From assembly GCF_000092845.1 (NCBI RefSeq), contig NC_014150.1, forward strand, positions 1,178,001-1,242,000: DNA of 64,000 nucleotides, given 5' to 3'. The notes under the pieces are model-generated. The model was given only the letters and a program-made list of their open reading frames with translations. It was not told where the DNA came from and ran no database searches. The position numbers were made by a program, and so were the translations under genes. Shown in pieces: positions 53,053 through 62,166 of the stretch; the first letter of the stretch is position 1; the number at the start of each line of letters is the position of its first letter. The DNA comes from Brachyspira murdochii DSM 12563. GTDB taxonomy: Bacteria > Spirochaetota > Brachyspiria > Brachyspirales > Brachyspiraceae.

Positions 53053-54003
53053 ATGAATAATACAAAAAAAGTAAATTTATCTGGAAGACATTTTATCAAT
53101 TTAGAAGATTTCACGCCTGAAGAGTTATCAGCATTAATTGATTATACTTTTGAGATTAAAGCAAAAATAAAAAATAATGAAGAAATGAATATAATGAAAA
53201 ATAAAACTATGGTGATGTATTTTTCAAAACCTAGTTTAAGAACACGTTTAAGTTTTGAAATAGGTATGAAAAAACTAGGCGGCGATGCTTTTGTATTGAA
53301 ACAAGATGAAATTATACTTGGAGAGAGAGAAAGTATTGAAGACAGTTCAAATGTTATTTCAAGATACTGTGATTTAATTATGATAAGAACATTTGCACAT
53401 AGCGATGTAGAGGATTTTGCTAAATATTCAAAAGTGCCAGTTATAAATGCATTGACAGACCTTTCACATCCTTGCCAAATTATGGGCGATTTATTCACCA
53501 TAAAAGAACATTTCGGAAAGCTAAAAGGATTAACTCTTTCATTTATAGGAGACGGTAATAATGTATGTAATAGTCTTTTAATAGGCTGTTCTATGCTTGG
53601 ACTTAATATAAAAGCAGCAACTCCTAAAGGTTATGAACCAGATTCAAAAATAACAGAATTAGCAAAAAATTATGCAAAAGAAAATGGATGCACTGTTGAT
53701 ATTATTAATGATGTAAAAAAAGCAGTAGAAAGTTCTAATATAGTGTATACTGATGTATGGGCTTCTATGGGAAAAGAAAAAGAAAAGGAAAAGAGATTTA
53801 ATGATTTTAGAGGCTTTACACTCACTAAAGAATTATTTTCTCTTGCAGATAAAAATGCTATAGCCCTTCATTGTCTTCCTGCTCATAAAGGCGAAGAGAT
53901 AAATGAAGATATATTTAAGATAAACTCTGAATATATTTATACTGAAGCAGAAAATAGAATGCATGCTCAAATGGCTATAATGAGCAGCATAATAAAAGAA
54001 TAA
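53053..54003 (+). CDS. argF: Ornithine carbamoyltransferase
   Basis: Makes citrulline from ornithine and carbamoyl phosphate in arginine synthesis. 316 residues from MNNTKKVNLSGRHFINLEDF. The carbamoyl-phosphate motif is KPSLRTRLSF, followed by the LTDLSHPCQIMGDL block and the ornithine-binding HCLPAHKGEEI with its cysteine. The start is placed at the ATG at 53053, where family homology begins; an earlier TTG in frame would translate the leader. First gene of argF-argG-argH. Confidence 0.93.
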   Translation: MNNTKKVNLSGRHFINLEDFTPEELSALIDYTFEIKAKIKNNEEMNIMKNKTMVMYFSKPSLRTRLSFEIGMKKLGGDAFVLKQDEIILGERESIEDSSNVISRYCDLIMIRTFAHSDVEDFAKYSKVPVINALTDLSHPCQIMGDLFTIKEHFGKLKGLTLSFIGDGNNVCNSLLIGCSMLGLNIKAATPKGYEPDSKITELAKNYAKENGCTVDIINDVKKAVESSNIVYTDVWASMGKEKEKEKRFNDFRGFTLTKELFSLADKNAIALHCLPAHKGEEINEDIFKINSEYIYTEAENRMHAQMAIMSSIIKE

Positions 54004-54081
54004 TAAAAAATAATAATAGAGAATATTATAATTTAAACAATTTTATAAATATTTTATTTAATTAAAAAAAGGAAATTCACT

Positions 54082-55305
54082 ATGAAAAAGAAATTAGTAC
54101 TAGCCTATTCAGGCGGATTGGACACTACAGTTATTATACCATGGCTTAAAGAAAATTATGACTATGATATCATTGCAGCATGTGTGGATGTAGGTCAGGG
54201 AACAGAAACAGACGGACTAGAAGAGAAAGCTATAAAAACCGGGGCTTCAAAATATTATCTAGTAAAATGCGAAGATGAATTTGTTACAGATTATATTTAC
54301 CCTATACTAAAAGCCGATGCAGTTTATGAGGATAAATATCTTTTAGGTACTTCAGCAGCACGTCCTCTAATAGCAAAAAAACTTGTTGAAATAGCATTAA
54401 AAGAAGGGGCTTCTGCCATAGCACATGGAGCTACAGGAAAAGGAAATGATCAAGTAAGATTTGAATTAACAGTAAAAGCATTGGCACCTAATCTTGAAAT
54501 AATAGCCCCTTGGAGAATATGGGATATATCATCACGCGAAGATGAAATAAAATATTTGGAAGAAAGAAATATACCAGTACCTATGAAAAAAGATGATTCC
54601 TATTCCAGAGATAAAAACCTTTGGCATTTATCACATGAGGGTTTAGAGCTCGAAGATCCTGCCAATATGCCTAATTATGAAAAACTTTTGAAATTATCAA
54701 ATACTATTGAAAATGCTCCTAACGAGGCACAATTTGTGGAATTGGAGTTTGAAAAAGGAATACCTGTTAAAGCAGACGGTAAAGAGTTTGCCCCTGCTGA
54801 TTTGGTAAAATATTTAAATGAAATAGGCGGAAAACATGCAGTAGGTATAGTTGATTTGGTAGAAAACCGCGTAGTTGGTATAAAATCAAGAGGTGTTTAT
54901 GAAACTCCGGGCGGAACTATTCTTTATGCTGCACATAGAGAGCTTGAACATCTATGCTTAGACAGAGAAACATTATCATTCAAAGCTATAGTTGCAAACA
55001 AATTAACAGACCTTGTATACAGCGGAAGATGGTTTACTCCCCTTCGTGAGGCTTTGAGTGCTTTTGTTGATAAAACTCAGGAAACTGTAACTGGAAAAGT
55101 AAAATTAAAACTATATAAAGGCAATATTATACCTGCAGGAGCTTCTTCTCCTTATTCTCTTTATAATCAGAGTTTGGCTAGCTTTACTACAGGCGAATTA
55201 TACAATCACAAAGATGCTGAAGGCTTTATAACATTATACGGACTTCCTTTGAAAGTTAATGCCTTAATGAAAGAACAAAATAAAAAAACGGGGTTAAATA
55301 ATTAA
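54082..55305 (+). CDS. argG: Argininosuccinate synthase
   Basis: Joins citrulline and aspartate with ATP. The 407 residues have the PP-loop [35 protein letters not shown], the [15 protein letters not shown] motif and [15 protein letters not shown]. Length and order match bacterial type. AAAAAGGAAA precedes the ATG. It lies 78 nt after argF and 3 nt before argH. Confidence 0.97.
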   Translation: MKKKLVLAYSGGLDTTVIIPWLKENYDYDIIAACVDVGQGTETDGLEEKAIKTGASKYYLVKCEDEFVTDYIYPILKADAVYEDKYLLGTSAARPLIAKKLVEIALKEGASAIAHGATGKGNDQVRFELTVKALAPNLEIIAPWRIWDISSREDEIKYLEERNIPVPMKKDDSYSRDKNLWHLSHEGLELEDPANMPNYEKLLKLSNTIENAPNEAQFVELEFEKGIPVKADGKEFAPADLVKYLNEIGGKHAVGIVDLVENRVVGIKSRGVYETPGGTILYAAHRELEHLCLDRETLSFKAIVANKLTDLVYSGRWFTPLREALSAFVDKTQETVTGKVKLKLYKGNIIPAGASSPYSLYNQSLASFTTGELYNHKDAEGFITLYGLPLKVNALMKEQNKKTGLNN

Positions 55306-55308
55306 TTT

Positions 55309-56700
55309 ATGAAAGAAAAATTATGGGGGGGACGCTTTTCAAAAGCTCTTAATAAAGAAGCTAATGATTTTAATTCATCATTACCTTTTGACTGTAAGAT
55401 GTATAAAGAAGATATTTTAGGAAGCATAGCACATGCAAAAATGCTTGGCGAATGCTCTATTATACCTCTTGATGAAAGCGTAACTATAATAAACGGCTTA
55501 AAACAAATTTTAGAAGAAATAGAAAATAATAAACTTCAATTCGATTTTGAACTTGAAGATATACATACTCAAATAGAAAAATGGCTTATAGAAAAAGTAG
55601 GCGAAGTTGGTAAAAAGGTACATACTGGAAGAAGCAGAAATGATCAGGTAGCCCTTGACCTTAGAATGTATTTAAAAAACGAAACAGAAAATATAAAATC
55701 ACTTATACTAAATTTAATTTCTGTTTTAATAAGCATTCAAAAGGAAAATACAAAAACATATATGAGCGGCTATACTCATCTTCAAAGGGCACAGGTTATT
55801 ACATTTGCACATTATTTAGGGGCTTATGTAGAGATGTTTAAAAGAGATTTTGAAAGATTAAATGACGCTTATAAACGTATAGATGTAATGCCTCTCGGAG
55901 CTGGTGCTTTGGCATGCTCCACTTACAATATAGACAATAAAAAAACTGCTGAAACATTAAACTTCAAAAATGTAATGCTCAACTCTTTGGACGCTGTATC
56001 TGACAGAGATTTTGTTATTGAAACTGAAGCTGATTTATCAATAATTATGATGCATTTAAGCCGATTTTCTGAAGAGCTTATTTTATATTCCACTTCTGAG
56101 TTTAAGTTTATAGAGTTTGATGATGAGTTTACAACAGGTTCTAGCCTTATGCCTCAAAAGAAAAACCCAGATATACTTGAACTTATTCGAGGAAAAACTG
56201 GTAGAGTATATGGAAACTTATTTTCTATACTAACAGTAATGAAATCTCTCCCTTTGGCATACAATAAAGATATGCAGGAGGATAAAGAGGGAATATTTGA
56301 CTCTTTAAAAAATGCTGCAAACTGTTTATCTATACTTCCTAATGTATTAAAAACTATGAAGATTAATAAAGAAAATATGCTTAATTCTGTTAATGAAGGA
56401 TTTTTGAATGCTACAGAGGTCGCTGACTATCTTGTAAGAAAAGGTATTCCTTTTAGAGATGCTCATGGTATATCTGGAAGGCTTGTTGTATACTGCATTA
56501 ATAATAACAAAAATCTTTCTTCTCTAAATATAGAAGAGTATAAAAAAGAATGCTCTATATTTGAAGATGATATATATTCTTTTATAACTCCAGAGGCACA
56601 GATTGCTAATAAAACTATGTTGGGAAGCCCTAATGAAAATGCTGTTATGGAAGTGATAAAAATTAATGAGAATTGGCTTGATAATAATAAAATGAGCTAA
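55309..56700 (+). CDS. argH: Argininosuccinate lyase
   Basis: Cleaves argininosuccinate to arginine and fumarate. The 463 residues begin KEKLWGGRFSKALNKEANDF and carry VHTGRSRNDQVALDLRMYLK, YTHLQRAQVITFAHYL and the fumarase/aspartase-superfamily signature GSSLMPQKKNPDILELIRGK with the catalytic serine loop. It has no clear ribosome site of its own and probably relies on coupling to argG, whose stop is three bases upstream. Confidence 0.97.
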   Translation: MKEKLWGGRFSKALNKEANDFNSSLPFDCKMYKEDILGSIAHAKMLGECSIIPLDESVTIINGLKQILEEIENNKLQFDFELEDIHTQIEKWLIEKVGEVGKKVHTGRSRNDQVALDLRMYLKNETENIKSLILNLISVLISIQKENTKTYMSGYTHLQRAQVITFAHYLGAYVEMFKRDFERLNDAYKRIDVMPLGAGALACSTYNIDNKKTAETLNFKNVMLNSLDAVSDRDFVIETEADLSIIMMHLSRFSEELILYSTSEFKFIEFDDEFTTGSSLMPQKKNPDILELIRGKTGRVYGNLFSILTVMKSLPLAYNKDMQEDKEGIFDSLKNAANCLSILPNVLKTMKINKENMLNSVNEGFLNATEVADYLVRKGIPFRDAHGISGRLVVYCINNNKNLSSLNIEEYKKECSIFEDDIYSFITPEAQIANKTMLGSPNENAVMEVIKINENWLDNNKMS

Positions 56701-56725
56701 AAAATTAATTATAATATCAAAAAAT

Positions 56726-56757
56726 AAGAGTGCTATTTTTTAGCACTCTTTTTTTAT
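56726..56757 (+). terminator. Terminator of the arg operon
   Basis: AAGAGTGCTA / TAGCACTCTT, a perfect 10-bp stem with a five-T loop, followed by a long T tract. It lies 26 nt past the argH stop. Confidence 0.9.
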
Positions 56758-56769
56758 TTATTACAAAAT

Positions 56770-57261
56770 TTATTCTACAAATGTTATTTCTTTATCATAA
56801 GGGAAGCTAAATGACATGCCGTATACTGTAAATGTTAAAGTGGTCTTAGCAGTACATTTAAAGCTTTTACTTTTTATTGCACTGAATGCTGTGGTAAATA
56901 CATCTAAATATTTGGCATTAAAATCAATATTTACTTCTCTAGCCTCATTTGCCGGTATTGTTAAAGTTTCTACAGAATTAGCTGTTGCAAATGTTTTACC
57001 AGATGTATTAACTAAATCTATCTGCACTTTATCTATTGGAACTTCAAAAGGAAGATTATTTTTTATTTCTACTAGTGTAGTTAAAGTCATGTCTGTTAAT
57101 TTAACTTCGGAAATAGAGGATTTTTTTATTTTTATATCGGGCTTATGATCCTCTATATAGCCTCTTGTAATTTCTACAGCCGATTTTTGTAATGTTTCGC
57201 AAGATGATGCAAAAAATATTATACTCAATATTAATGCAAAATATAGTGATTTTTTTAACAT
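56770..57261 (-). CDS. LEA14-like (WHy-domain) lipoprotein
   Basis: 163 residues. Signal peptide with lipobox FASSC (Cys20). The mature domain has the LEA2/WHy pattern: ISEVKLTDMTLTTLVEIKNN, LPFEVPIDKVQIDLVNTSGK, then TLTIPANEAREVNIDFNAKY. This immunoglobulin-like fold occurs in desiccation proteins and in bacterial periplasmic lipoproteins of unclear role. AAAGG precedes the ATG. The next upstream gene (57324-57725) encodes the same type of domain without a signal peptide. Confidence 0.8.
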   Translation of the reverse strand: MLKKSLYFALILSIIFFASSCETLQKSAVEITRGYIEDHKPDIKIKKSSISEVKLTDMTLTTLVEIKNNLPFEVPIDKVQIDLVNTSGKTFATANSVETLTIPANEAREVNIDFNAKYLDVFTTAFSAIKSKSFKCTAKTTLTFTVYGMSFSFPYDKEITFVE

Positions 57262-57323
57262 AGATTATACCTTTTTATATATTATTTTTATAAAACAAAT
57301 ATAAACATAAATAGTAATATTTT

Positions 57324-57725
57324 TTAAGAATGATATAAATGTTTGATAATATCAAGAATATCTATATTTTTTTTCTTATTTGATAAATTTATTGGTATTA
57401 AAGAAAATAGATATAATTTACCGCTAATAAATTGTACTTTAAAAACAGATTTTTTATGATGTATAAAATTATGTATAAATGCTGATGTTTCATTATTATC
57501 TATTGTAATATTTAAAACTATATTATCTGAATTCATAGCTTTTATAGAAAAATCTTCGCATTCTATATGTACAAATTTTTTTTCTGTATTGCTTACCAAA
57601 TCTGCTTTAACATTTTTTACTCTAATTTTTACAGGATAAGTATTTTTTATATTTAATACAGCTTTTAAATATGTATAATCCCATTCAAATTTAATTAATT
57701 CTATATTTTTTAAGCTAAATTTCAT
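57324..57725 (-). CDS. LEA14-like protein without signal peptide
   Basis: 133 residues from MKFSLKNIELIKFEWDYTYL. The strand pattern (LKAVLNIKNTYPVKIRVKNV, KADLVSNTEKKF, FSIKAMNSDNIVLNITIDNN) follows the LEA2 domain of the neighbouring lipoprotein, but with a basic, His-rich C-terminus and no export signal. The ATG at 57725 is chosen because AGGA lies seven bases upstream; an ATG two codons earlier is too close. It is probably co-transcribed with the 56770 gene (62-nt gap). Confidence 0.65.
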   Translation of the reverse strand: MKFSLKNIELIKFEWDYTYLKAVLNIKNTYPVKIRVKNVKADLVSNTEKKFVHIECEDFSIKAMNSDNIVLNITIDNNETSAFIHNFIHHKKSVFKVQFISGKLYLFSLIPINLSNKKKNIDILDIIKHLYHS

Positions 57726-57959
57726 ATACATATCCTAATTATTATTTTAATAAGATTAACATATAATATATTATTTTCAATATAGCTTATTTTTTATATA
57801 TTAGCTAAACATACATAATTCATTAAAAATAAGACTATATTTTTTTTAATATCTAGTAATTAATAAATTTGATAAATAAAAAAACTTATATTGCAATTAT
57901 AAAATTTATCATTACACATCATACTAAAAGTATATGCATATTTTCAAAGCTTTATGATA

Positions 57960-58360
57960 ATACAATAAAACTTGAAACAATAAAGTATTTAATTGAAAGG
58001 AGTATATTATAAATAATGAGGCTTAATATATGAATACGTACATTATGAACTGATGAAATATTTTTTTTATAAAAAATTATGATTATTAAAAATAATTATA
58101 CTTTGCTTATAGAGTTATGCAGCAAAATATATTATGATAATCTATAAAATTGGAATTGTAAAAATAATTCTAATTTTTGATTGAAAGAGATGCTAAGAAT
58201 AGACCCTATTGCTTTAATGTATACGAATATTCTAATAATAAGTAAATAATACTGCTTAAAAATAAATCTGATATTCTTATAAAAAACAATAAAGGAAAAA
58301 CTGTATTATTATGATAATGATATAAAAAATATTTATCTAATCATTAAATTAAAAAAATAA
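57960..58360 (+). pseudogene. Decayed ankyrin-repeat gene
   Basis: Ankyrin-like peptides are scattered over two frames with stops between: KLETIKYLIERS (57967 on), NNYTLLIELCSKIYYDNL (about 58092), DAKNRPYCFNVYEYSNNK, then IILLKNKSDILIKNNKGKTV (about 58250) and a closing YDNDIKNIYLIIKLKK ending at 58360. These fit successive ankyrin units (the loop D..IKNN.GKT and the helix ...KYLIE). No continuous frame longer than about 35 codons survives. The rest of the 57732-58396 gap is AT-rich without a gene. Confidence 0.6.
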
Positions 58361-58396
58361 TTTTTTATAAATTATAGTTATTTAGGTATATATAAA

Positions 58397-58424
58397 AAAC
58401 CGGCATTAATATAAATGCCGGTTT
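58397..58424 (-). terminator. Terminator of the MATE transporter gene
   Basis: Perfect 11-bp stem AAACCGGCATT / AATGCCGGTTT with a six-base AT loop, then T-rich sequence on the minus strand. It lies 18 nt past the stop. Confidence 0.9.
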
Positions 58425-58441
58425 TATATTATTAATGTATT

Positions 58442-59830
58442 TTATGCATTGTTGTAAGCAGCTTCCATATTATTATTCTCTTCTTCTAATGCCTTTCTTT
58501 TCATCTTCCTGTAAATATAAATATACATAACTGTGGCTAATGCAACACTTACAATATCTGCTATAGGCTGAGACCATATAATACCATTTATACCAAAGAA
58601 TTTAGTACCTATAAGTATTGTCGGTACAAATGCTATGCCTTGTCTGCTTAATGAAAGTATAAGAGAAGGTATAGATTTTCCTAATGCTTGGAATGTAGAC
58701 ATAAATACAAACTGAAATCCTATTATAGGAGCTATAGCATAACTTGCTACTAAAAATTTCACTCCGTAATCAATAACCTCTTCATTATTGATAAATACTG
58801 CTACAGATACTCTTCCAAATATTAATGATAAAGCTAAAAGTAAAAATCCTGTTATTACACTTACAACACATGATAATTTTATAGCAGCATTCATTCTCTT
58901 GTAGTTTTTAGAAGCGAAGTTATAACCCACAAAAGGCTGAAGACCTTGAGAAAGCCCTATAAATACAAGTATAACAAGCATAAATATTCTTTGAGCTACA
59001 CCAAGACCTGCTACTACATTATCACTATATCCTGCAGCAAAGTTATTGATAAGTATATTTGATGCACTCATAAGTATATTATTGATAGAAACAGGTATAC
59101 CTATAGAAAACACATTGATAAGTATGTCTTTATGCATAGAAAAATCTTTCACATGTATTGATAGGAAAGATTTTTTTCTTAGTATATGATAGATATAATA
59201 TAAAGTAGAGCAGGCGTTGCCTATTATTGTAGCTAGTGCCGCACCTGCAACACCCATCTCCATATAAAGTATCATAATAGGGTCTAATACTATATTTACT
59301 ACAGTACCTATCATCATACCAATCATAGCTTCTTTTGAAGAGCCTTCAGCACGTACAATCTGTCCCATAGCCATTTGATTTACTACGAAAGGAGCTCCGA
59401 ATGCCGCTATTACCAAATAATCTTTAGAAAATTGATATGTATTAGAGCTTGCTCCTGATATTTTTAGTATATCTTTTATAAATATAAGGTATACTGCCAT
59501 TGAAATAAAGCCAACTATAATGCTCGCATAAAAAGCAAAAGACGATATTTTTTTTACACTATCATAATCTCTTAAGCCTAGTTTTCTCGATATATAAGAT
59601 CCTCCTCCTATACCAAAAATATTACCAAAAGCCATAAGAAGCAGATATATAGGCATACAAAGCGATACAGCGGCTACCTGATTGGGGTCGCCTGTTTGTC
59701 CTACGAAAAAAGTATCTACCATATTATAAAAAACGTTTACTAACATTCCTAGTATAGTCGGAAGTGCTAGCGTCATTAGAGCTTTATGTACAGGATAATT
59801 TTCAAACAGTTCGATTTTTTTATCTGTCAT
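58442..59830 (-). CDS. MATE-family efflux transporter
   Basis: A 462-residue membrane antiporter with twelve predicted helices. The N-terminal family pattern KALMTLALPTILGMLVNVFYNMVDTFFVGQ, the internal PIMILYMEMGVAGAALATII and GLGVAQRIFMLVILVFIGLS, and QPFVGYNFASKNYKRM are typical of bacterial MATE proteins (MepA/DinF type). It exports cationic compounds using a sodium or proton gradient. Strong ribosome site (AGGAGG). A perfect 22-bp palindrome overlaps the promoter region just upstream, suggesting a dedicated repressor, although no regulator gene is adjacent. Confidence 0.93.
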   Translation of the reverse strand: MTDKKIELFENYPVHKALMTLALPTILGMLVNVFYNMVDTFFVGQTGDPNQVAAVSLCMPIYLLLMAFGNIFGIGGGSYISRKLGLRDYDSVKKISSFAFYASIIVGFISMAVYLIFIKDILKISGASSNTYQFSKDYLVIAAFGAPFVVNQMAMGQIVRAEGSSKEAMIGMMIGTVVNIVLDPIMILYMEMGVAGAALATIIGNACSTLYYIYHILRKKSFLSIHVKDFSMHKDILINVFSIGIPVSINNILMSASNILINNFAAGYSDNVVAGLGVAQRIFMLVILVFIGLSQGLQPFVGYNFASKNYKRMNAAIKLSCVVSVITGFLLLALSLIFGRVSVAVFINNEEVIDYGVKFLVASYAIAPIIGFQFVFMSTFQALGKSIPSLILSLSRQGIAFVPTILIGTKFFGINGIIWSQPIADIVSVALATVMYIYIYRKMKRKALEEENNNMEAAYNNA

Positions 59831-59860
59831 ATTGTTAGTACCTCCTAATTTTTATTTTAA

Positions 59861-59882
59861 AATATATAGTATACTATATATT
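59861..59882. promoter_or_regulatory. 22-bp palindrome upstream of the MATE gene
   Basis: The arm AATATATAGTA is followed at once by its exact reverse complement, giving a gapless palindrome of 22 bp. It lies 31-52 nt upstream of the ATG and overlaps plausible promoter elements on the minus strand (TTGATA at about 59892 with TATACT). It could be an operator for a dimeric repressor. The composition is all A/T except the central GTA.TAC, so chance is possible. Confidence 0.4.
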
Positions 59883-60202
59883 AAAATTTATCAAGCAATA
59901 TATAAGAAGAAATTTCTAATTTTTTTCAAAAAGTTATTAATTTTTCCTCTTTTTATATAGATTATAAGCTATATTTAGAGTTCATCATGTAAAATATGTT
60001 TTAATATATAAATAGAAGTGTTTTAAGCCTATTAACAAATAATTTTTATTAGTTTGGCATTTGGCAGTAAAATATTTTATAGAGAAATACTTGTTTAATA
60101 TATAAAAATTGTTTTCTGAAGGAAAATAAAAAAATATTAAATTAAAAATTTAGTTTTGATACAATTATAATAATAAAAGATTATTTATTATTTTTTATAA
60201 AA

Positions 60203-60234
60203 AAAGAGGCATTATTAAAAAATAACACCTCTTT
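60203..60234 (-). terminator. Terminator of the zinc metallopeptidase gene
   Basis: AAAGAGG / CCTCTTT outer stem, a two-base mismatch, then ATTATT-type inner pairing, with T-runs on both sides. It lies 20 nt past the stop. The remaining 59883-60202 stretch is AT-rich and I see no gene in it. Confidence 0.75.
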
Positions 60235-60253
60235 ATTTTTATTTAATATAAAA

Positions 60254-60964
60254 TTAATCTCTTCTTCTTTGTGCAAGCATTAAAAGTCTTAAAAGTGTAA
60301 GTATAGCACTAACAGCAGCAGCAACATAAGTTAAAGCAGCAGCAGACAACACCTTTTTAGCTCCGTCAAGCTCTTCTTGATCTAAAAATCCGCCCTTATC
60401 CAATATTTTTATAGCTCTGTTTGAAGCATCAAATTCTACAGGCAATGTAACAAGCGAGAAAAACACAGCAAATGCAAAAAGCAAAATACCCGCCATCATA
60501 ATGTAGTAGGAGAAACTTCCAGCACCGCCTATGACAATACCTATAAGCACCAAATAAGGACCAAACTGATCCCCTATAGCACATAAAGGATAAAAACCAT
60601 TTCTTATAGAAAGCGGAGCATATCCTCTGTTATGCTGTATAGCATGTCCTACCTCATGGGCAGCAACTCCCAAAGCAGCAACATCAGTACCGTCATAAAC
60701 ACCAGAAGAAAGTCTTAATACTCTTGAAGAAGGATCATAATGGTCTGTTAAAGTTCCTCCTATTCTTTCTACAGGTATATCAATACCGTATCCTTCAAGT
60801 ATGTATCTGGCAGTTTGAGCACCAGTAATTCCTCTTTTATTTTCAACTCTGCTGTATTTTGCATAAGTAGATTTTACTTTCATCTGAGCCCAGAACCCTA
60901 AAAGTATACCCGGAATTAGTATCCATATATATCCGAAATAATATTCAAAATATCCGCCAAACAT
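60254..60964 (-). CDS. YugP-like membrane zinc metallopeptidase
   Basis: 236 residues from MFGGYFEYYFGYIWILIPGI. N-terminal membrane anchor, then the Zn_peptidase_2 pattern: GITGAQTARYILEGYGIDIP, DHYDPSSRVLRLSSGVYDGT, and the zinc site AALGVAAHEVGHAIQHNRGY. Two or three further helices and the segment PVEFDASNRAIKIL follow. The physiological substrate is unknown. The start at 60964 is set by AGGAGG ten bases upstream; an ATG thirteen codons earlier lies before that site. Confidence 0.9.
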   Translation of the reverse strand: MFGGYFEYYFGYIWILIPGILLGFWAQMKVKSTYAKYSRVENKRGITGAQTARYILEGYGIDIPVERIGGTLTDHYDPSSRVLRLSSGVYDGTDVAALGVAAHEVGHAIQHNRGYAPLSIRNGFYPLCAIGDQFGPYLVLIGIVIGGAGSFSYYIMMAGILLFAFAVFFSLVTLPVEFDASNRAIKILDKGGFLDQEELDGAKKVLSAAALTYVAAAVSAILTLLRLLMLAQRRRD

Positions 60965-61209
60965 ATTAAAAAAACCTCCTATTTTATTTTTAGTATTTTT
61001 CATTTATTTATTTGTATATATTATAACATTTTTTTATAACTATGTTAATAGCATTTTGTAAAATATAATAAAACTTCGTATGTATATATAGTGATTTATT
61101 ATACAATATTTATAATTTTAATAATTGATGCTTTGGTTATTTGCAAGTTAAGGAAGTACAGTTTTGTTGTAAGAGTTTATAAAAAATAATTTTAATTTAC
61201 AGATTTTGC

Positions 61210-61345
61210 AAACGCTTCAAAGCCTTGTCATTGGAGGGAGATATTCTTCCTAAAATAGTATGAAACAATACTAATATTTTAAACGCTTCAAAGCCTTGTA
61301 TTTGAGGGGGAATTATTTATATAAATTAGTATGAAACAGTATTAA
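61210..61345 (+). repeat. Two 71-bp tandem units upstream of the second lipoprotein gene
   Basis: Units start at 61210 and 61281, each with AAACGCTTCAAAGCCTTG, then an ATT.GAGGG block, a variable AT stretch, and TAGTATGAAACA(A/G)TA(C/T)T. The first unit's closing motif is an inverted repeat (AGTAT-gaaac-AATACT). Matching units lie at 21930-22025 upstream of the paralogue. The rest of the 60965-61417 gap holds no gene. Confidence 0.7.
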
Positions 61346-61417
61346 ATCTTCTATAACTCGATAAACTTTTATACACGAAAATACAGCATAAAATTATAAA
61401 AAAATTAAATATTATAC

Positions 61418-61445
61418 TTGATATTTGTTTAAAATAATGTATAGT
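61418..61445 (+). promoter_or_regulatory. Promoter of the lipoprotein gene (copy 2)
   Basis: TTGATA (61418-61423), a 16-nt spacer, TATAGT (61440-61445). The element is conserved at the other lipoprotein locus. The leader to the ATG at 61578 is about 125 nt. Confidence 0.55.
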
Positions 61446-61577
61446 GTAATAAATTTAAATTTAAATTTTAATTCGTATTTAAATTTAATAATACATTTAA
61501 AAATATTTAAATTAAAATAGAAATAAATGTCTTTAATGATATTTATATATAAAAAACTAATTAAAAGGAGTTTTACT

Positions 61578-61997
61578 ATGAGTAAAAAAATTTCAACAAT
61601 CTTTCTAACCCTATTTTTAGTAGGTATCCTATCAGTAAGCTGTTCAAGCAAACAAGATCCGAAAGGTATAGAACAGTATAACGGTAATAGTTATGTGTCA
61701 GCTGAAAGTTATACTGTTGAGCAATTAGGTACAGGATATCTATGGATATCTGTAAAAGATAGTAAAGTTGGTATTTCGGCTAGTGCCGACAATGCTAATG
61801 AGCCTACATATGAAGGATATTTTTCTGTAACAGGTTCTGGCACTGATTATAGTTTTTCTAATCCTGATACTCAAGGAACACCAAATGCTATTGTTGGTAC
61901 TTTAAAATTTTCTGATAATTCTGTAACATTGAACTTTACAAAAAATACAGTAATGCCTAGTATTGAAAATACAGATATAGTTTGCAATAAAAAATAA
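61578..61997 (+). CDS. Lipoprotein, short copy of a duplicated pair
   Basis: 139 residues. The signal peptide MSKKISTIFLTLFLVGILSV ends at lipobox ILSVSC (Cys23). After a short linker the protein joins the C-terminal domain of the 20939-21664 lipoprotein: GIEQYNGNSYVSAESYTVEQ, GTLKFSDNSVTLNFTKNT and DIVCNKK. The whole first domain of the long copy (about 100 residues) is absent. The start is set by AAAGGAG. Upstream DNA, leader and terminator match the long copy far better than the mature coding part does. Function unknown. Confidence 0.85.
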   Translation: MSKKISTIFLTLFLVGILSVSCSSKQDPKGIEQYNGNSYVSAESYTVEQLGTGYLWISVKDSKVGISASADNANEPTYEGYFSVTGSGTDYSFSNPDTQGTPNAIVGTLKFSDNSVTLNFTKNTVMPSIENTDIVCNKK

Positions 61998-62018
61998 TAA
62001 TCAATCATATTTTTAGTT

Positions 62019-62052
62019 AAAGGCTTTGCTTGTATTTTCAGGTGAAGCCTTT
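62019..62052 (+). terminator. Terminator of the lipoprotein gene (copy 2)
   Basis: AAAGGCTTT / AAGCCTTTT stem around a 16-nt loop followed by T-rich sequence; nearly identical to the hairpin at 20887-20920. Confidence 0.8.
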
Positions 62053-62166
62053 TATTTTTGTATGGCTTTTTATATTTATACAAAAATAAAATTCTTAAAA
62101 ATTATGACAGTTTTTGCCGCAAACATATGTATAATTAAAGCATAACAAAATTAAAGGAGGCTTTTT

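Noticed and set aside
61210-61345. Direct repeats as a CRISPR array
   Set aside because: Only two units, 71 bp apart, with similarity through the whole unit rather than short repeats separated by unrelated spacers, and no cas gene nearby.
61412-61651. Reverse-strand open frame across the second lipoprotein leader
   Set aside because: It is antisense to the promoter, leader and signal-peptide codons; the matching frame at the other locus exists only because the DNA is duplicated.
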